DNA of 64,000 nucleotides from positions 1-64,000 of the forward strand of contig NZ_LAHO01000010.1 of assembly GCF_000987775.1 (NCBI RefSeq), given 5' to 3'. How positions within the stretch are numbered: the first letter of the stretch is position 1; each line of letters opens with the position of its first letter. A program made the translations under genes and the position numbers. Of this stretch, positions 36,354-45,654 are shown piece by piece. The notes under the pieces are model-generated. The model was given only the letters and a program-made list of their open reading frames with translations. It ran no database searches and was not told the DNA's origin. The stretch is from Arsukibacterium ikkense (lineage in GTDB: Bacteria > Pseudomonadota > Gammaproteobacteria > Enterobacterales > Alteromonadaceae).

Positions 36354-37214
36354 TCAGGCTGGCGTATTTCGCCTGGCCCAAAGCGCAAACAATGAAGCAC
36401 TACCAAACATCAGCAGGCTGTATACGCTGGGGGCTATCGACATGGCGGAACTTTGTAAAATACCGGTGGTGATAAGCAAGGCCAAAGTGCCATTTTGCAG
36501 GCCCACTTCCAGACAAATTGTCCGGGCCTGGCGCTCTTGCTGCAACAGCCATTTACCCAGCAGATAACCCAGCAACATGGTCAGCAGGTTAAGCGTTAAT
36601 GCGGCCGGTCCTGCTTTGCCGATAAAGCGCCATAAGTCATCACCTAAATCGACCGAAATGCTGATAATCAGCAACAGCAGCACAAGGATTGAGAAATTAC
36701 TGATCACCGGCTCAGCAGCTTTGGCAAAGCCCGGCCATTTGGCCCGCAGCGCCATGCCCAGCAACACCGGTAGTACACTGACAATCATCAGGGTTAACCA
36801 GGTTTGCAACACTGGCAGCTGCAAGTGCGACTGGGCCCCGCCGTAAAAACCAATGGCCCAGGCGGCCAGCAGCGGTATGCTAAAAGGCGTAATAAAGCCC
36901 ACCACTGCAGTTAACGATACCGACAAGCCAACATCGGCCTTGCTTAAGTAACTGTATAAATTAGACGTGGTACCGCCCGGGCACAGCGCTAAAATAAACA
37001 GCCCAATTGCCAGCTCAGCCTGTAAACCAAATAGCGCGATAACCGCTATTGCAGTTACTGGCAACACTAATAACTGGGCTAAAGCGCCTAATATAAACCC
37101 TTTTGGCGCCGCAAATACCCGGGAAAAGTCGGCCGGGCGCAGGCTCATACCTACACCGCTCATAATCAGGATCAGCGCCAGCGGCAAACCAATCTGGGTT
37201 AAAGAATTAAACAT
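36354..37214 (-). CDS. Bile acid:sodium symporter (SBF) family transporter
   Basis: 286 residues, eight to ten membrane helices. The CPGGTTSNLYSYLSKAD stretch is the conserved discontinuous-helix sodium-site region of the SBF/BASS superfamily. The real substrate in free-living bacteria is likely a small organic anion such as pantothenate or an oxo-acid, not a bile acid. Follows the TauE-type gene by 52 bases on the same strand. Confidence 0.88.
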   Translation of the reverse strand: MFNSLTQIGLPLALILIMSGVGMSLRPADFSRVFAAPKGFILGALAQLLVLPVTAIAVIALFGLQAELAIGLFILALCPGGTTSNLYSYLSKADVGLSVSLTAVVGFITPFSIPLLAAWAIGFYGGAQSHLQLPVLQTWLTLMIVSVLPVLLGMALRAKWPGFAKAAEPVISNFSILVLLLLIISISVDLGDDLWRFIGKAGPAALTLNLLTMLLGYLLGKWLLQQERQARTICLEVGLQNGTLALLITTGILQSSAMSIAPSVYSLLMFGSASLFALWARRNTPA

Positions 37215-37266
37215 CGCCGTCCATTTTTTACTAAAAACACCACGTTACCCTAATAAGGGAGGGCTG

Positions 37267-38343
37267 TCAGCTTTGGGGTAACTCTGTTTTTGGCGGTGCC
37301 TTAGTCAATAATGCCGCGTCAGCTTTAGCGGCTTTCTCCCCAACCAGCACCGCGCCCCAGCGGCGCAACAGCTCAAAGCCTGCCAGGCAGGCGGCTACCG
37401 CCAGTAAAGCCCATAGCATGCCGCTAAGCCCCAATCGTTGCTGCTCAGTAAACAAGGTCCAGATAAACTGGCCAACGCACAACGTTGCCACTACCAGCAA
37501 AGTGGGTTTACGACCAATTTTCGCGACAATAAACACCCCAAGCGGTGCGCCAATTGCCACCACCGGCGCAGCCGCCAGCCAGTTTTCAAATACGCCCGGC
37601 GCCAGGCCCTGGCCTGATACCATTTTTACCACTACCCCCAGTACTGAGGTAAAGGCCATAATCACCACTGACGTTGGAATAGCAATTTTTAAATCGGCCC
37701 GGCACAGTAATACCAGCGCGGTGTAAAGCACCATATCAATACCAACACCGGTTACCGCCGCCACCGTGGCGCCCGCCAACAGACCAATCCACAGGCCCAG
37801 TTTAAAATCCCAACGCTCGTCAAAGTCAGTAATCCCACTATGGCCGGCAATTTCATTTAAGCGAAATAAATGCAGCAAGCCAAAACTGGCCCAGACGATG
37901 GCAAATACCAGCTTAATCCACAGCTCAGGAATGTAAGGGGCAATCAAGAAAATACCAAAGGGTGTGCCAATTAGCGACCCCAGCATGGCGCCTTTTAAAA
38001 TGGCCCAGGCCAGCGGCTGGCGCCTGGCCAGAATAAAAATTGCCGCACTGGTCATGCCGATTGACTGAATCGCAAAGCTGAAGTCCCGCCCCAGGCTGGC
38101 CGGCAATTCAAACAACAGTACCAGCACCGGAAAGCCAACGGTACCGCCCCCCATTGGCGTCGAGCCCGCCGCATAGCTGCCAATCGCCATGGCAACAGCC
38201 ATGGGCCAGTGCGCTACCGCTGTGGGCCAATAGCCCTGACCCGCCACTAAATACAGCCACACCGCATAAAAACCGGCTAACCACAGCAACCAAATCCATA
38301 ATTTTTGCTTTAATGGTGGTTTTGTTGGTAAGGGTACTGTCAT
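37267..38343 (-). CDS. TauE/SafE-family sulfite/anion exporter
   Basis: 358 residues with about eight to nine membrane helices. AGSTPMGGGTVGFPVLVLLF is the glycine-rich family motif, repeated in the second half as GVGIDMVLY. Members export sulfite, sulfoacetate or other organic anions. Nearby cysK (divergent, beyond the MoxR gene) makes a sulfur link tempting but unproven. Starts 28 bases after the VWA gene. Confidence 0.85.
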   Translation of the reverse strand: MTVPLPTKPPLKQKLWIWLLWLAGFYAVWLYLVAGQGYWPTAVAHWPMAVAMAIGSYAAGSTPMGGGTVGFPVLVLLFELPASLGRDFSFAIQSIGMTSAAIFILARRQPLAWAILKGAMLGSLIGTPFGIFLIAPYIPELWIKLVFAIVWASFGLLHLFRLNEIAGHSGITDFDERWDFKLGLWIGLLAGATVAAVTGVGIDMVLYTALVLLCRADLKIAIPTSVVIMAFTSVLGVVVKMVSGQGLAPGVFENWLAAAPVVAIGAPLGVFIVAKIGRKPTLLVVATLCVGQFIWTLFTEQQRLGLSGMLWALLAVAACLAGFELLRRWGAVLVGEKAAKADAALLTKAPPKTELPQS

Positions 38344-38371
38344 GCGGCACTTCCTGAGTATGTAGATGGTT

Positions 38372-39541
38372 TTATAACAACGTTTTTATCGCGCTGCTTA
38401 AACCATCCAGCGTTAATGGATGCATTCGTTTGGCCATCAACTGATTAATCATGTCAATGGAATAATAATGGTTCCACCACTGCTGCGGCTGCGGATTAAG
38501 CCATACTGCTTTAGGGTACTGGTTTAACAGACGCTGTAACCACACTTTGCCCGGCAATTCATTGTAGTGCTCAACACTGCCACCCGGATAGTCAATTTCA
38601 TAAGGGCCCATGGTGGCATCACCGACAAAAATCAGCTTATAGTCGCTGCCATAGGTATGAATAATATCGTCTACCTTCACCTGCTCAGTGTAGCGGCGTT
38701 TATTGTCGCGCCAGACCCCTTCGTACACGCAGTTATGAAAATAGAAGAATTCCAGGTGCTTAAACTCGGTTTTTACCGCCGCAAACAATTTCTGGCATTG
38801 CTCGATATGATCGTCCATTGAGCCGCCCACATCGAAAAACACTAATAGCTTAATGGCGTTGTGTCGCTCGCGGATAAAGCGTAAATCCAGCCAGCCGGCT
38901 TGCTCTGACGTGGCCTGTATCGTACCGTGTAAATCGAGCTCAGTTTCCGCGCCGCTGCGGGCAAATTTGCGCAGTTGCTTTAGCGCCAGTTTAATACTGC
39001 GGTTATTCAGATCAACATCGGTGTCTAAGTCTTTAAACTCACGCTTATCCCACACTTTAACCGCGCGCCGCTGGCCACTGCCCTGCTGGCCAATCCGCAC
39101 CCCCTCAGGGTTAAAGCCATAAGCGCCAAAAGGTGAGGTGCCGCCGGTACCAATCCATTTATTGCCACCGGCATGCTTTTTTTGCTGCTCGGCTAAACGC
39201 TCGCGCAGGGTTTGCAGCAGTTTATCCAGGCCACCCAGCGCCTGCAGTTTGGCTTTATCTTCGTCGCTTAGCTTGCGCAGTACCTCTGGCACTAACCACT
39301 CGGGCGGAATACTGGCGGCGATATCCACCTCGGCCACCCCTTGAAAATAGTCGGCAAAGGCGCGGTCGAATTTATCGTACTGGGTTTCATCTTTGACCAG
39401 ACATAATCTGGCCAGCTGATAAAAGGCCTCAGTGTCGGCAAAGATAACCTGCTGCTTCAGCGCATTAATTAAATCCAGCAGTTCAGTAATACTGGTTTTT
39501 AAGCCGTATTTTCGCAGGGTAAAAAAGAAATCAATTAGCAT
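38372..39541 (-). CDS. VWA domain protein (CoxE-like)
   Basis: 389 residues. An N-terminal helical region resembling CoxE-like proteins and a C-terminal von Willebrand A domain with the metal-ion site DVGGSMDDH (DxGxS) and a downstream FVGDATM. A Gly-rich linker with GTGGTSPFGAYG sits in the middle. Such proteins act with MoxR ATPases to insert metal cofactors or remodel protein complexes. The partner gene lies upstream, separated by 171 bp holding structured element B. Confidence 0.88.
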   Translation of the reverse strand: MLIDFFFTLRKYGLKTSITELLDLINALKQQVIFADTEAFYQLARLCLVKDETQYDKFDRAFADYFQGVAEVDIAASIPPEWLVPEVLRKLSDEDKAKLQALGGLDKLLQTLRERLAEQQKKHAGGNKWIGTGGTSPFGAYGFNPEGVRIGQQGSGQRRAVKVWDKREFKDLDTDVDLNNRSIKLALKQLRKFARSGAETELDLHGTIQATSEQAGWLDLRFIRERHNAIKLLVFFDVGGSMDDHIEQCQKLFAAVKTEFKHLEFFYFHNCVYEGVWRDNKRRYTEQVKVDDIIHTYGSDYKLIFVGDATMGPYEIDYPGGSVEHYNELPGKVWLQRLLNQYPKAVWLNPQPQQWWNHYYSIDMINQLMAKRMHPLTLDGLSSAIKTLL

Positions 39542-39576
39542 ATTCTATTGGTCATTAGCTAAACCATCAAAAGAGA

Positions 39577-39700
39577 CGACCAGAAATTTGTTCTGGTCGG
39601 CGCAGAGTGTCTGAGCGCAGGCGCCAGCCGCAGCGAGTTGCTGCGACGAGCCAGGGCAAATATTGTGGTCGGCTCTTGTTGCACCGATATCACCGCAATA
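39577..39700 (+). repeat. Structured intergenic element, copy B (hairpin series)
   Basis: Non-coding gap between the MoxR and VWA genes. Hairpins: CGACCAGAA/TTCTGGTCG (39577-39599), GCGC/GCGC enclosing AGAGTGTCTGA (39600-39618), CGCAGC/GCTGCG enclosing GAGTT (39629-39645), and TATTGTGGT/ACCGCAATA (39661-39669 with 39692-39700). The order, and the AGTGTCTGA and GAGTT loops, match copy A at 1.2 kb while the stems differ but still pair. Confidence 0.5.
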
Positions 39701-39712
39701 TAAATTCACCAA

Positions 39713-40558
39713 CTACCTTCCTTGCCGCTTGGCTAAAAATGCCAGCTTTTCTACCAGTGCCACATCCTGCTCGTTTTTAAGCAAGGCACCAAACATCGGC
39801 ATTAAGCCGCCTTTTTGCTGTTTATCGGTCAGTACGTCGGCCGGTATATCCTCTGCCAGCAACAGCTTCAGCCAGTCTAATAACTCCGAGGTAGACGGCT
39901 TTTTCTTTAAACCTGGCAGCTCGCGCAGCTCAAAAAATATCTCCAGCGCGGTGCTTAACAACTGCTGCTGAATATTAGGGTAATGCACGGCGACAATATC
40001 CCGCAGCGTGTCGGCATCCGGGAAACGAATGTAATGAAAGAAACAACGGCGTAAAAACGCATCCGGCAGCTCTTTTTCGTTGTTTGAAGTAATAATAACA
40101 ATCGGCCGGTCAATAGCGCGGATTTGCTCGCCGGTCTCGTGCACGTAAAACGCCATCTGATCCAGCTCGTGCAGTAAGTCATTCGGGAACTCAATATCGG
40201 CTTTGTCTATTTCGTCAATCAGCAGCACCGGGCGCTTTGCTGCGCTAAAAGCCTGCCATAACTTACCGGGCCTGATATAGTTGTTGATATCCTGCACTTT
40301 GTCACTGCCTAACTGGCTGTCGCGTAAGCGGGATACCGCATCATACTCGTACAGGCCATGCTGCGCCTTGGTGGTCGATTTAATATGCCACTGAATTAAT
40401 TCGGTACCTAAACTGGCCGCCAGCTCTTCGGCCAGCCGGGTTTTACCGGTACCCGGCTCGCCTTTAATCAGTAATGGCTTCTCCAGGATCACCGCGGCAT
40501 TTACCGCCAGTGCCAGCTCAGTTGATACGATATAATTGTCGGTGCTTTCAAATGCCAT
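39713..40558 (-). CDS. MoxR-family AAA+ ATPase
   Basis: About 281 residues. Walker A GEPGTGKT, Walker B LLIDEIDKAD, sensor 1 IITSNNEKELPDAF with arginine-finger RRC. MoxR ATPases act as chaperones with a VWA partner, here the following gene. The frame reaches 40585, but MAFESTDNYI at 40558 has GAGG eight bases upstream and the usual N-terminus. Confidence 0.9.
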   Translation of the reverse strand: MAFESTDNYIVSTELALAVNAAVILEKPLLIKGEPGTGKTRLAEELAASLGTELIQWHIKSTTKAQHGLYEYDAVSRLRDSQLGSDKVQDINNYIRPGKLWQAFSAAKRPVLLIDEIDKADIEFPNDLLHELDQMAFYVHETGEQIRAIDRPIVIITSNNEKELPDAFLRRCFFHYIRFPDADTLRDIVAVHYPNIQQQLLSTALEIFFELRELPGLKKKPSTSELLDWLKLLLAEDIPADVLTDKQQKGGLMPMFGALLKNEQDVALVEKLAFLAKRQGR

Positions 40559-40683
40559 CTTGATCCTCTTCTGGCTATGCTTCAAGCTAACGTGAAATGA
40601 TATAAGTTATAGCCAAACGCTACTTCACCTTTTGTACTGGTGGCGTATCCTTATAACCAAATTCTTTGTAATTGGAGCTATTA

Positions 40684-41658
40684 ATGGCAAACGTATTTGC
40701 AGACAACACATTGTCTATCGGCCGCACCCCTTTGGTCAAATTAAACCGGACCGTTCCCGGCGGTGCTAATGTTTACGCAAAGATTGAAGCGCGTAACCCC
40801 AGCTTTAGTGTCAAGTGTCGCTTAGGTGCTGCGCTGATTTGGGATGCAGAAAAGCGTGGCGTGTTAACTGCCGACAAAGAAATTATTGAACCCACCTCAG
40901 GCAACACCGGTATTGCGCTGGCGTTTGTCGCAGCCAGCCGCGGTTACAAACTCACCCTGACCATGCCGGCCACCATGAGCCTTGAACGTCGCAAACTGTT
41001 AAAAGCGCTCGGAGCCAACCTGGTGTTGACCGAAGGCCCGAAAGGTATGAAAGGCGCAATTGAAAAAGCCAATGAAATTCTGGCGTCAGATCCAAACCGC
41101 TATGTGTTGCTGCAACAGTTTGAAAACCCGGCTAACCCACAAATTCACGTTGATACCACAGGCCCGGAAATTTTTAACGATTTAGACGGCAAAGTGGATA
41201 TCTTTATTGCCGGCGTTGGCACCGGTGGTACCATTACCGGGGTAAGCCGTTATTTAAAGCAGGTTAAAAATCTGCCACTGCACAGCGTCGCCGTTGAGCC
41301 GGTAGAATCACCAGTAATTAGCCAGGCCAAAGCCGGTGAAGAATTAAAACCTGGGCCGCATAAAATTCAGGGTATTGGTGCCGGCTTTATTCCGGGTAAC
41401 CTTGATTTAAGCCTGATTGATGAAGTTGAAACTGTTAGCAGTGATGATGCCATAGCCGCCACCCATCGCTTAATGCGTGAAGAAGGTATTCTGGCAGGGA
41501 TCTCATCTGGTGCCGCTTTAGTGGCAGCACAGCGCCAGGCAGCCAAACCAGAAAACGCCGGTAAAAATATTGTGGTGATTCTGGCCAGCGCCGCAGAACG
41601 TTATTTATCCAGCCCCTTGTTTGCTAACATCTTTACCGAGCAGGAACTGCAGCCTTAA
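40684..41658 (+). CDS. cysK: Cysteine synthase A (O-acetylserine sulfhydrylase)
   Basis: About 324 residues. PLP-dependent synthesis of cysteine from O-acetylserine and sulfide. PLP Lys44 lies in [13 protein letters not shown], the substrate loop is TSGNTG, and the phosphate-binding loop GTGGT is intact. The C-terminal SAAERYLSS differs from the usual SGERYLST. The ATG at 40684 (GGAG eight bases upstream) is chosen over an in-frame TTG-type start at 40672. A terminator follows. Confidence 0.96.
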   Translation: MANVFADNTLSIGRTPLVKLNRTVPGGANVYAKIEARNPSFSVKCRLGAALIWDAEKRGVLTADKEIIEPTSGNTGIALAFVAASRGYKLTLTMPATMSLERRKLLKALGANLVLTEGPKGMKGAIEKANEILASDPNRYVLLQQFENPANPQIHVDTTGPEIFNDLDGKVDIFIAGVGTGGTITGVSRYLKQVKNLPLHSVAVEPVESPVISQAKAGEELKPGPHKIQGIGAGFIPGNLDLSLIDEVETVSSDDAIAATHRLMREEGILAGISSGAALVAAQRQAAKPENAGKNIVVILASAAERYLSSPLFANIFTEQELQP

Positions 41659-41677
41659 GCATGCTGTTGTCAGTTTT

Positions 41678-41701
41678 AAGGCCGCATTTTGCGGCCTTTT
41701 T
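41678..41701 (+). terminator. Rho-independent terminator of cysK
   Basis: AAGGCCGCA, TTT, TGCGGCCTT then TTT, 20 bases after the stop. Confidence 0.88.
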
Positions 41702-41765
41702 GCTTTACAGCTGGCCAAAAAGCTTCCACACTGCTTACTTAACTGGTTACTAAGGTACGCTGCTG

Positions 41766-42212
41766 ATGAAATTAATCCTGCCGTTAATCCTGAGCTTGTT
41801 GCTGCTGGGCGCTTGCGGTGAAAGACCAAAAAGCAACGTACACTGGGGTACTCCCGAGCATATCGCCACTGAATTTTTTCATGCGCTGTACAATGAAAAA
41901 GACCTGGACAAAGCCAAAAGCCTCAGCACCGAGGAGTTTGCTGCCTTGCTGGCATCTTATGTTACCGCCCGTCAGGCCGCCCGAACCTTACTGAACATGT
42001 CATATGATGAAGTCACCATTGAAGTAAACCGCAGTGGCCAGAACCTGCGCCAGCAATATGATAATGATGCCGATGTTACTCTGGTATTCAGTGGCCAGCT
42101 CGATGGCCGCCAGGTTGATAATCTGCGTACAGTCAGTATGGTAAAACAAAGTGGCAAATGGCTGGTAAAAACCGTTAAAAACGACCGTTTTAGTAATACT
42201 GCCACCTTCTAG
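41766..42212 (+). CDS. Small NTF2-like lipoprotein (DUF4878-type)
   Basis: 148 residues. Signal peptide with lipobox LLGAC (Cys17), so anchored to a membrane on the periplasmic side. The mature part, EHIATEFFHALYNEKDLDKAKSL, then strands ending GKWLVKTVKND, resembles DUF4878-type NTF2-fold lipoproteins of unknown role. Its own gene between cysK and a convergent operon. Confidence 0.75.
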   Translation: MKLILPLILSLLLLGACGERPKSNVHWGTPEHIATEFFHALYNEKDLDKAKSLSTEEFAALLASYVTARQAARTLLNMSYDEVTIEVNRSGQNLRQQYDNDADVTLVFSGQLDGRQVDNLRTVSMVKQSGKWLVKTVKNDRFSNTATF

Positions 42213-42220
42213 TAACAGAT

Positions 42221-42259
42221 GCGGCTTAGTATAGCCGCCTGCGTTATACTATTTTTTAG
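42221..42259 (+). terminator. Terminator-like hairpin between convergent genes
   Basis: GCGGCT, 6-base loop, AGCCGC, with a run of six T some 15 bases further on. The T-run is distant from the stem, so modest support. Confidence 0.35.
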
Positions 42260-42992
42260 CAAAAAAACTATGCAGTTGTTGCTGACAGGCATCGGCTTGT
42301 AATAGCTCACTGAATATTTCCAGCTCGGTAGCGATGGTTTTCTCTGCTTTACGCTTAATTTTGCCCCGCATTAATGCCTTGCTCTGCTGCACTGCTTCAG
42401 CTGGGAGTTTTGCCAGCTGTAGCGCCTTGTCAGCGGCAAAAGCCAGTAAAGCGTCGCTGGCCACCTGCTGATTCACCAGCCCCATCGCCTCTGCTTTATC
42501 TGTATCAAAAGCGTCACCCAGCAATAAATATTGCGCAGCACGCTGATAACCAACCAATTGCGGCAACAGTAAACTGGAGGCCGCTTCCGGACATAAACCT
42601 AACTGGCTAAAAGGCATTTGAAACCGACAGCCAGGTGCCGCATACACTAAATCGCAATGTAACAGTGCCGTAGTGCCAATACCGATAGCCAGCCCCGCTA
42701 CGGCAGCCACTATCGGCTTACTAAAGGCATTTAGCTGGTATAAAAATGCCACCGTCGGATGATTTGCATCCAGCGGCCCGGCACTGAGAAAATCCTGTAA
42801 ATCGTTGCCACTGGAAAAACAGCTGGCAGAGCCCTGCAATACTACGACTTTTATTGCCGGATCGCGTTCTGCCTGCTGCAATGCAGTGGTTAGCTGGCGG
42901 TACATCGCCAGACTTAATGCATTTTTTTTATCTGGCCGCTGCAAGCTCAGGGTTAATACGCCCGCCGCATTCTGGCTAATGTCTACACTCAT
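42249..42992 (-). CDS. Enoyl-CoA hydratase/isomerase family protein
   Basis: 247 residues of the crotonase fold. ADKKNALSL-type N-terminus, SSGNDLQDF (first oxyanion stretch), GIGTTALLHCDLVYA and LGLCPEAASSLLLP. The PEAASS glutamate and SSGNDL motif are like delta3-delta2-enoyl-CoA isomerases of the PECI type, which shift double bonds during oxidation of unsaturated fatty acids. Hydratase activity is the alternative. It lies 35 bases after ggt on the same strand. Confidence 0.85.
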   Translation of the reverse strand: MSVDISQNAAGVLTLSLQRPDKKNALSLAMYRQLTTALQQAERDPAIKVVVLQGSASCFSSGNDLQDFLSAGPLDANHPTVAFLYQLNAFSKPIVAAVAGLAIGIGTTALLHCDLVYAAPGCRFQMPFSQLGLCPEAASSLLLPQLVGYQRAAQYLLLGDAFDTDKAEAMGLVNQQVASDALLAFAADKALQLAKLPAEAVQQSKALMRGKIKRKAEKTIATELEIFSELLQADACQQQLHSFFAKK

Positions 42993-43027
42993 TTATTCTG
43001 CTCTTCTTAGTTTCGTCATAACTGACG

Positions 43028-44779
43028 TTAATGACCTGCTGCAGTGCCTTCGCGCCGGGGATCGGCGACACCTTGTAAAGTATCAGTGCTGACTTCGATG
43101 GCGTGAATACCCGAATTTAAATCCTGCAGCCGCACCTGATAACCCATGGCCTCTAACAGTGGTTTAAGTTCAGTCAGGGCTGTGCCCGACTCCAGCGCCA
43201 GATAATCGTTACGATGGGTAAAACGTGGTAAATTTACCGCCTGCTCTAAATTCAACTGCCAGTCGAGTACCGCTACCAGATTTTGCGCCACGTAATTAAT
43301 AATCCGGCTGCCACCTGGTGAACCGGTTAATAACTTCAGGCTATTGTCGTGATTAAATACCATCATCGGTGCCATAGAACTGCGTGGCCGCTTATTGCCC
43401 TCAACCCGGTTAGCCACCAGTTTGCCGTTATGCTTTGCCGCCAAACTAAAATCCGTCAGCTGATTATTCAGCAGGTAACCATTTACCATTAAACCAGAGC
43501 CGAACACATTTTCTATACTAGTGGTCATACTAACGCCATTACCATACTGGTCCACCACCGATAAATGGCTGGTATTTTCAAACTCTATTGCCGGCGCATC
43601 GGCCAGCGGCACAGCCCCGTCAGGTTGGCCCGCCACTGCCGTCGTTAAATTTTGCCCGGGCTTAATCAACTTAGCCCTGGCAGTTAAGTATGCCGGGTCC
43701 AGTAAACCCGCTACCGGTACCGGACTAAAATCAGCATCTGCCAGATAGCGTTCACGATCAGCAAAAGCCAACCGGGCGGCCTGACTGATTAAATGCACGG
43801 CCTCAACCGAATCGGGTGCTAATTTATCCAGCTCAAAGCCAGATAACATCCCTAAAATCTGCAGTACCGCTATGCCACCAGAGCTGGGCGGCGCCATGCC
43901 ACAGACCTGATATTGCCGGTAGGCCTGGCACAAAACGTCGCGCTCCACTGCCCGGTAATTTGCCAGGTCTTCCAGGCTTAACTGACCGGGGTTCGTCGCC
44001 GCCTGACGCACTGCTGTTACCAGCGCCTCGGCATTTGCTCCCTGATAAAAAGCACTGATGCCCTCTTTGGCGATAGCACGCAGTAGCCGGGCATACTCAG
44101 GGTTAGTGATCTGCTGGCCCGCCTGCAGCGGCTGGCCAGCAGGGTAAAAATAGGCATTGGCCGGCGCCAGGGTTTTCAGCCCTTCATTCCAGCCCATTGC
44201 CAGGTGCCTGGCCATCCGCGGTGTTACCACAAAGCCTTGCTCAGCGGCGCTAATTGTATCGTCAAATAATGCCGGCCATGGCAATCGGCCATATTGCTGA
44301 TGCGCCAGCGCCATGGCGTGCAATACGCCGGGCACCCCAACCGACTTACCGCCGACATAAGCTATGCGCCAATCCAGCGTGCTGCCATTATCGGTAAATA
44401 ATTCGCTGTTCGCTGCAGCCGGCGCCGTTTCGCGGCCATCAAAACTGGTTAAACGCTGGCCAAGGTTGTCCCAATGCAGAATAAAGGCGCCGCCACCAAT
44501 ACCTGAACTTTGCGGCTCTACCAGGCCAAGCATCAGCTGAGTTGCAATAGCGGCATCAATAGCACTGCCGCCTTTGGCCAGCATCCGCTGACCAGCCGCA
44601 ACAGCCAGTGGATGCGCTGCCGCTACCATCGCATGTTTGCTTTGCACTAACTGCTGTTGCGTTAAACCCGTTGCCGCTTCCGGCTCGCGAATTTCCTGCT
44701 GAACTGGCGCAGCAGCATTGGCACTATGGCTCGCCAGCAACAGGCTGACAGCAGATAGCAACAGATAACAGGGTTTCAT
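43028..44779 (-). CDS. ggt: Gamma-glutamyltransferase
   Basis: 583 residues with signal peptide (about 1-22, cut after SANA). Periplasmic self-processing Ntn hydrolase that breaks down glutathione and transfers gamma-glutamyl groups. The processing and catalytic threonine is Thr403 in NTSHLSVVD. The small subunit contains the conserved PLSSMxP-type RPRSSMAPMM stretch and GSPGGSRI. Conserved GGGAFI and DGRETAP precede. Full length. Confidence 0.95.
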   Translation of the reverse strand: MKPCYLLLSAVSLLLASHSANAAAPVQQEIREPEAATGLTQQQLVQSKHAMVAAAHPLAVAAGQRMLAKGGSAIDAAIATQLMLGLVEPQSSGIGGGAFILHWDNLGQRLTSFDGRETAPAAANSELFTDNGSTLDWRIAYVGGKSVGVPGVLHAMALAHQQYGRLPWPALFDDTISAAEQGFVVTPRMARHLAMGWNEGLKTLAPANAYFYPAGQPLQAGQQITNPEYARLLRAIAKEGISAFYQGANAEALVTAVRQAATNPGQLSLEDLANYRAVERDVLCQAYRQYQVCGMAPPSSGGIAVLQILGMLSGFELDKLAPDSVEAVHLISQAARLAFADRERYLADADFSPVPVAGLLDPAYLTARAKLIKPGQNLTTAVAGQPDGAVPLADAPAIEFENTSHLSVVDQYGNGVSMTTSIENVFGSGLMVNGYLLNNQLTDFSLAAKHNGKLVANRVEGNKRPRSSMAPMMVFNHDNSLKLLTGSPGGSRIINYVAQNLVAVLDWQLNLEQAVNLPRFTHRNDYLALESGTALTELKPLLEAMGYQVRLQDLNSGIHAIEVSTDTLQGVADPRREGTAAGH

Positions 44780-44946
44780 AAGTCACTCTCGTTACAAGCA
44801 GCTTTACACCCTAACCAGAAGCATGGGTCAAATCAAGCATGATTAGCCAGTTTTCACTGCGCCTGAACGAAATAGCGCTTGATATTGACGTCATTTTAGT
44901 TTGGGATACCGCTACATATTTGGCAACCGTTTAACGACAGGCGTAA

Positions 44947-45585
44947 ATGCTGGCTTTATTTAGCACCAAACCGGGTTATCTCTCCTATTACGTAGTACTT
45001 TTGCTGGCAATATTGTTGTTTATGTTGCCAGATGCAGCGCAGCAACTGTTAGCTTATCAGCGCCAACCGCTGGCTGATGGTGAACTCTGGCGTTTGCTCA
45101 GTGGCCATTTGCTGCATTCTAATTTTTACCATTTGCTGCTCAATGCTGGTGGTTTGCTGATCATAATGCTGCTGCACGGCAATTATCAGCGGCAGCTGCA
45201 CCTGATCTGGCAATTACTGTTCCATGCGTTATGGATAAGCGGCCTGCTATATTGGTTGCAGCCTCAGGTACAGCAATATGTCGGACTATCCGGCGTATTG
45301 CACGGTTTGCTGTTCTTTGGGGCGCTGCTGGATATTAAAACCGGCAAAACCGGCGGTGTGTTATTAACGCTGGGGATCCTGGCCAAGATAGGCTACGAGC
45401 AATATCAGGGCCCGGATGCAGAGCTGGGTCAGCTTATCAATGCCACCGTAGCTATCGATGCCCATCTCTATGGCGTAATCAGCGGAGCGGTATTATTTGC
45501 TTTGCTGTATCTGAAATACGTTTGGGGTAAAACAACCATACGCAAAGGCGGCAGTACCGACGCTGACCAGCCAGACCATGATTAA
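44947..45585 (+). CDS. rrtA: Rhombosortase (rhomboid-family GlyGly-CTERM protease)
   Basis: 212 residues, six membrane helices. Rhomboid-type Ser in GLSGVLHGLL and His in DAHLYGVISG. The early HLLHSNFYHLLLNAGG stretch and short length are those of rhombosortase, which processes exported proteins bearing a C-terminal GlyGly-CTERM segment. No protein with such a tail lies in the window, so its targets are elsewhere. Divergent from ggt. Confidence 0.88.
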   Translation: MLALFSTKPGYLSYYVVLLLAILLFMLPDAAQQLLAYQRQPLADGELWRLLSGHLLHSNFYHLLLNAGGLLIIMLLHGNYQRQLHLIWQLLFHALWISGLLYWLQPQVQQYVGLSGVLHGLLFFGALLDIKTGKTGGVLLTLGILAKIGYEQYQGPDAELGQLINATVAIDAHLYGVISGAVLFALLYLKYVWGKTTIRKGGSTDADQPDHD

Positions 45586-45654
45586 TTGTTATTGCAATTC
45601 ATCCGTAACCTCGTTAGCGTAATAAAATTCAGCCAGTAGTATGCGGTCATTTTC

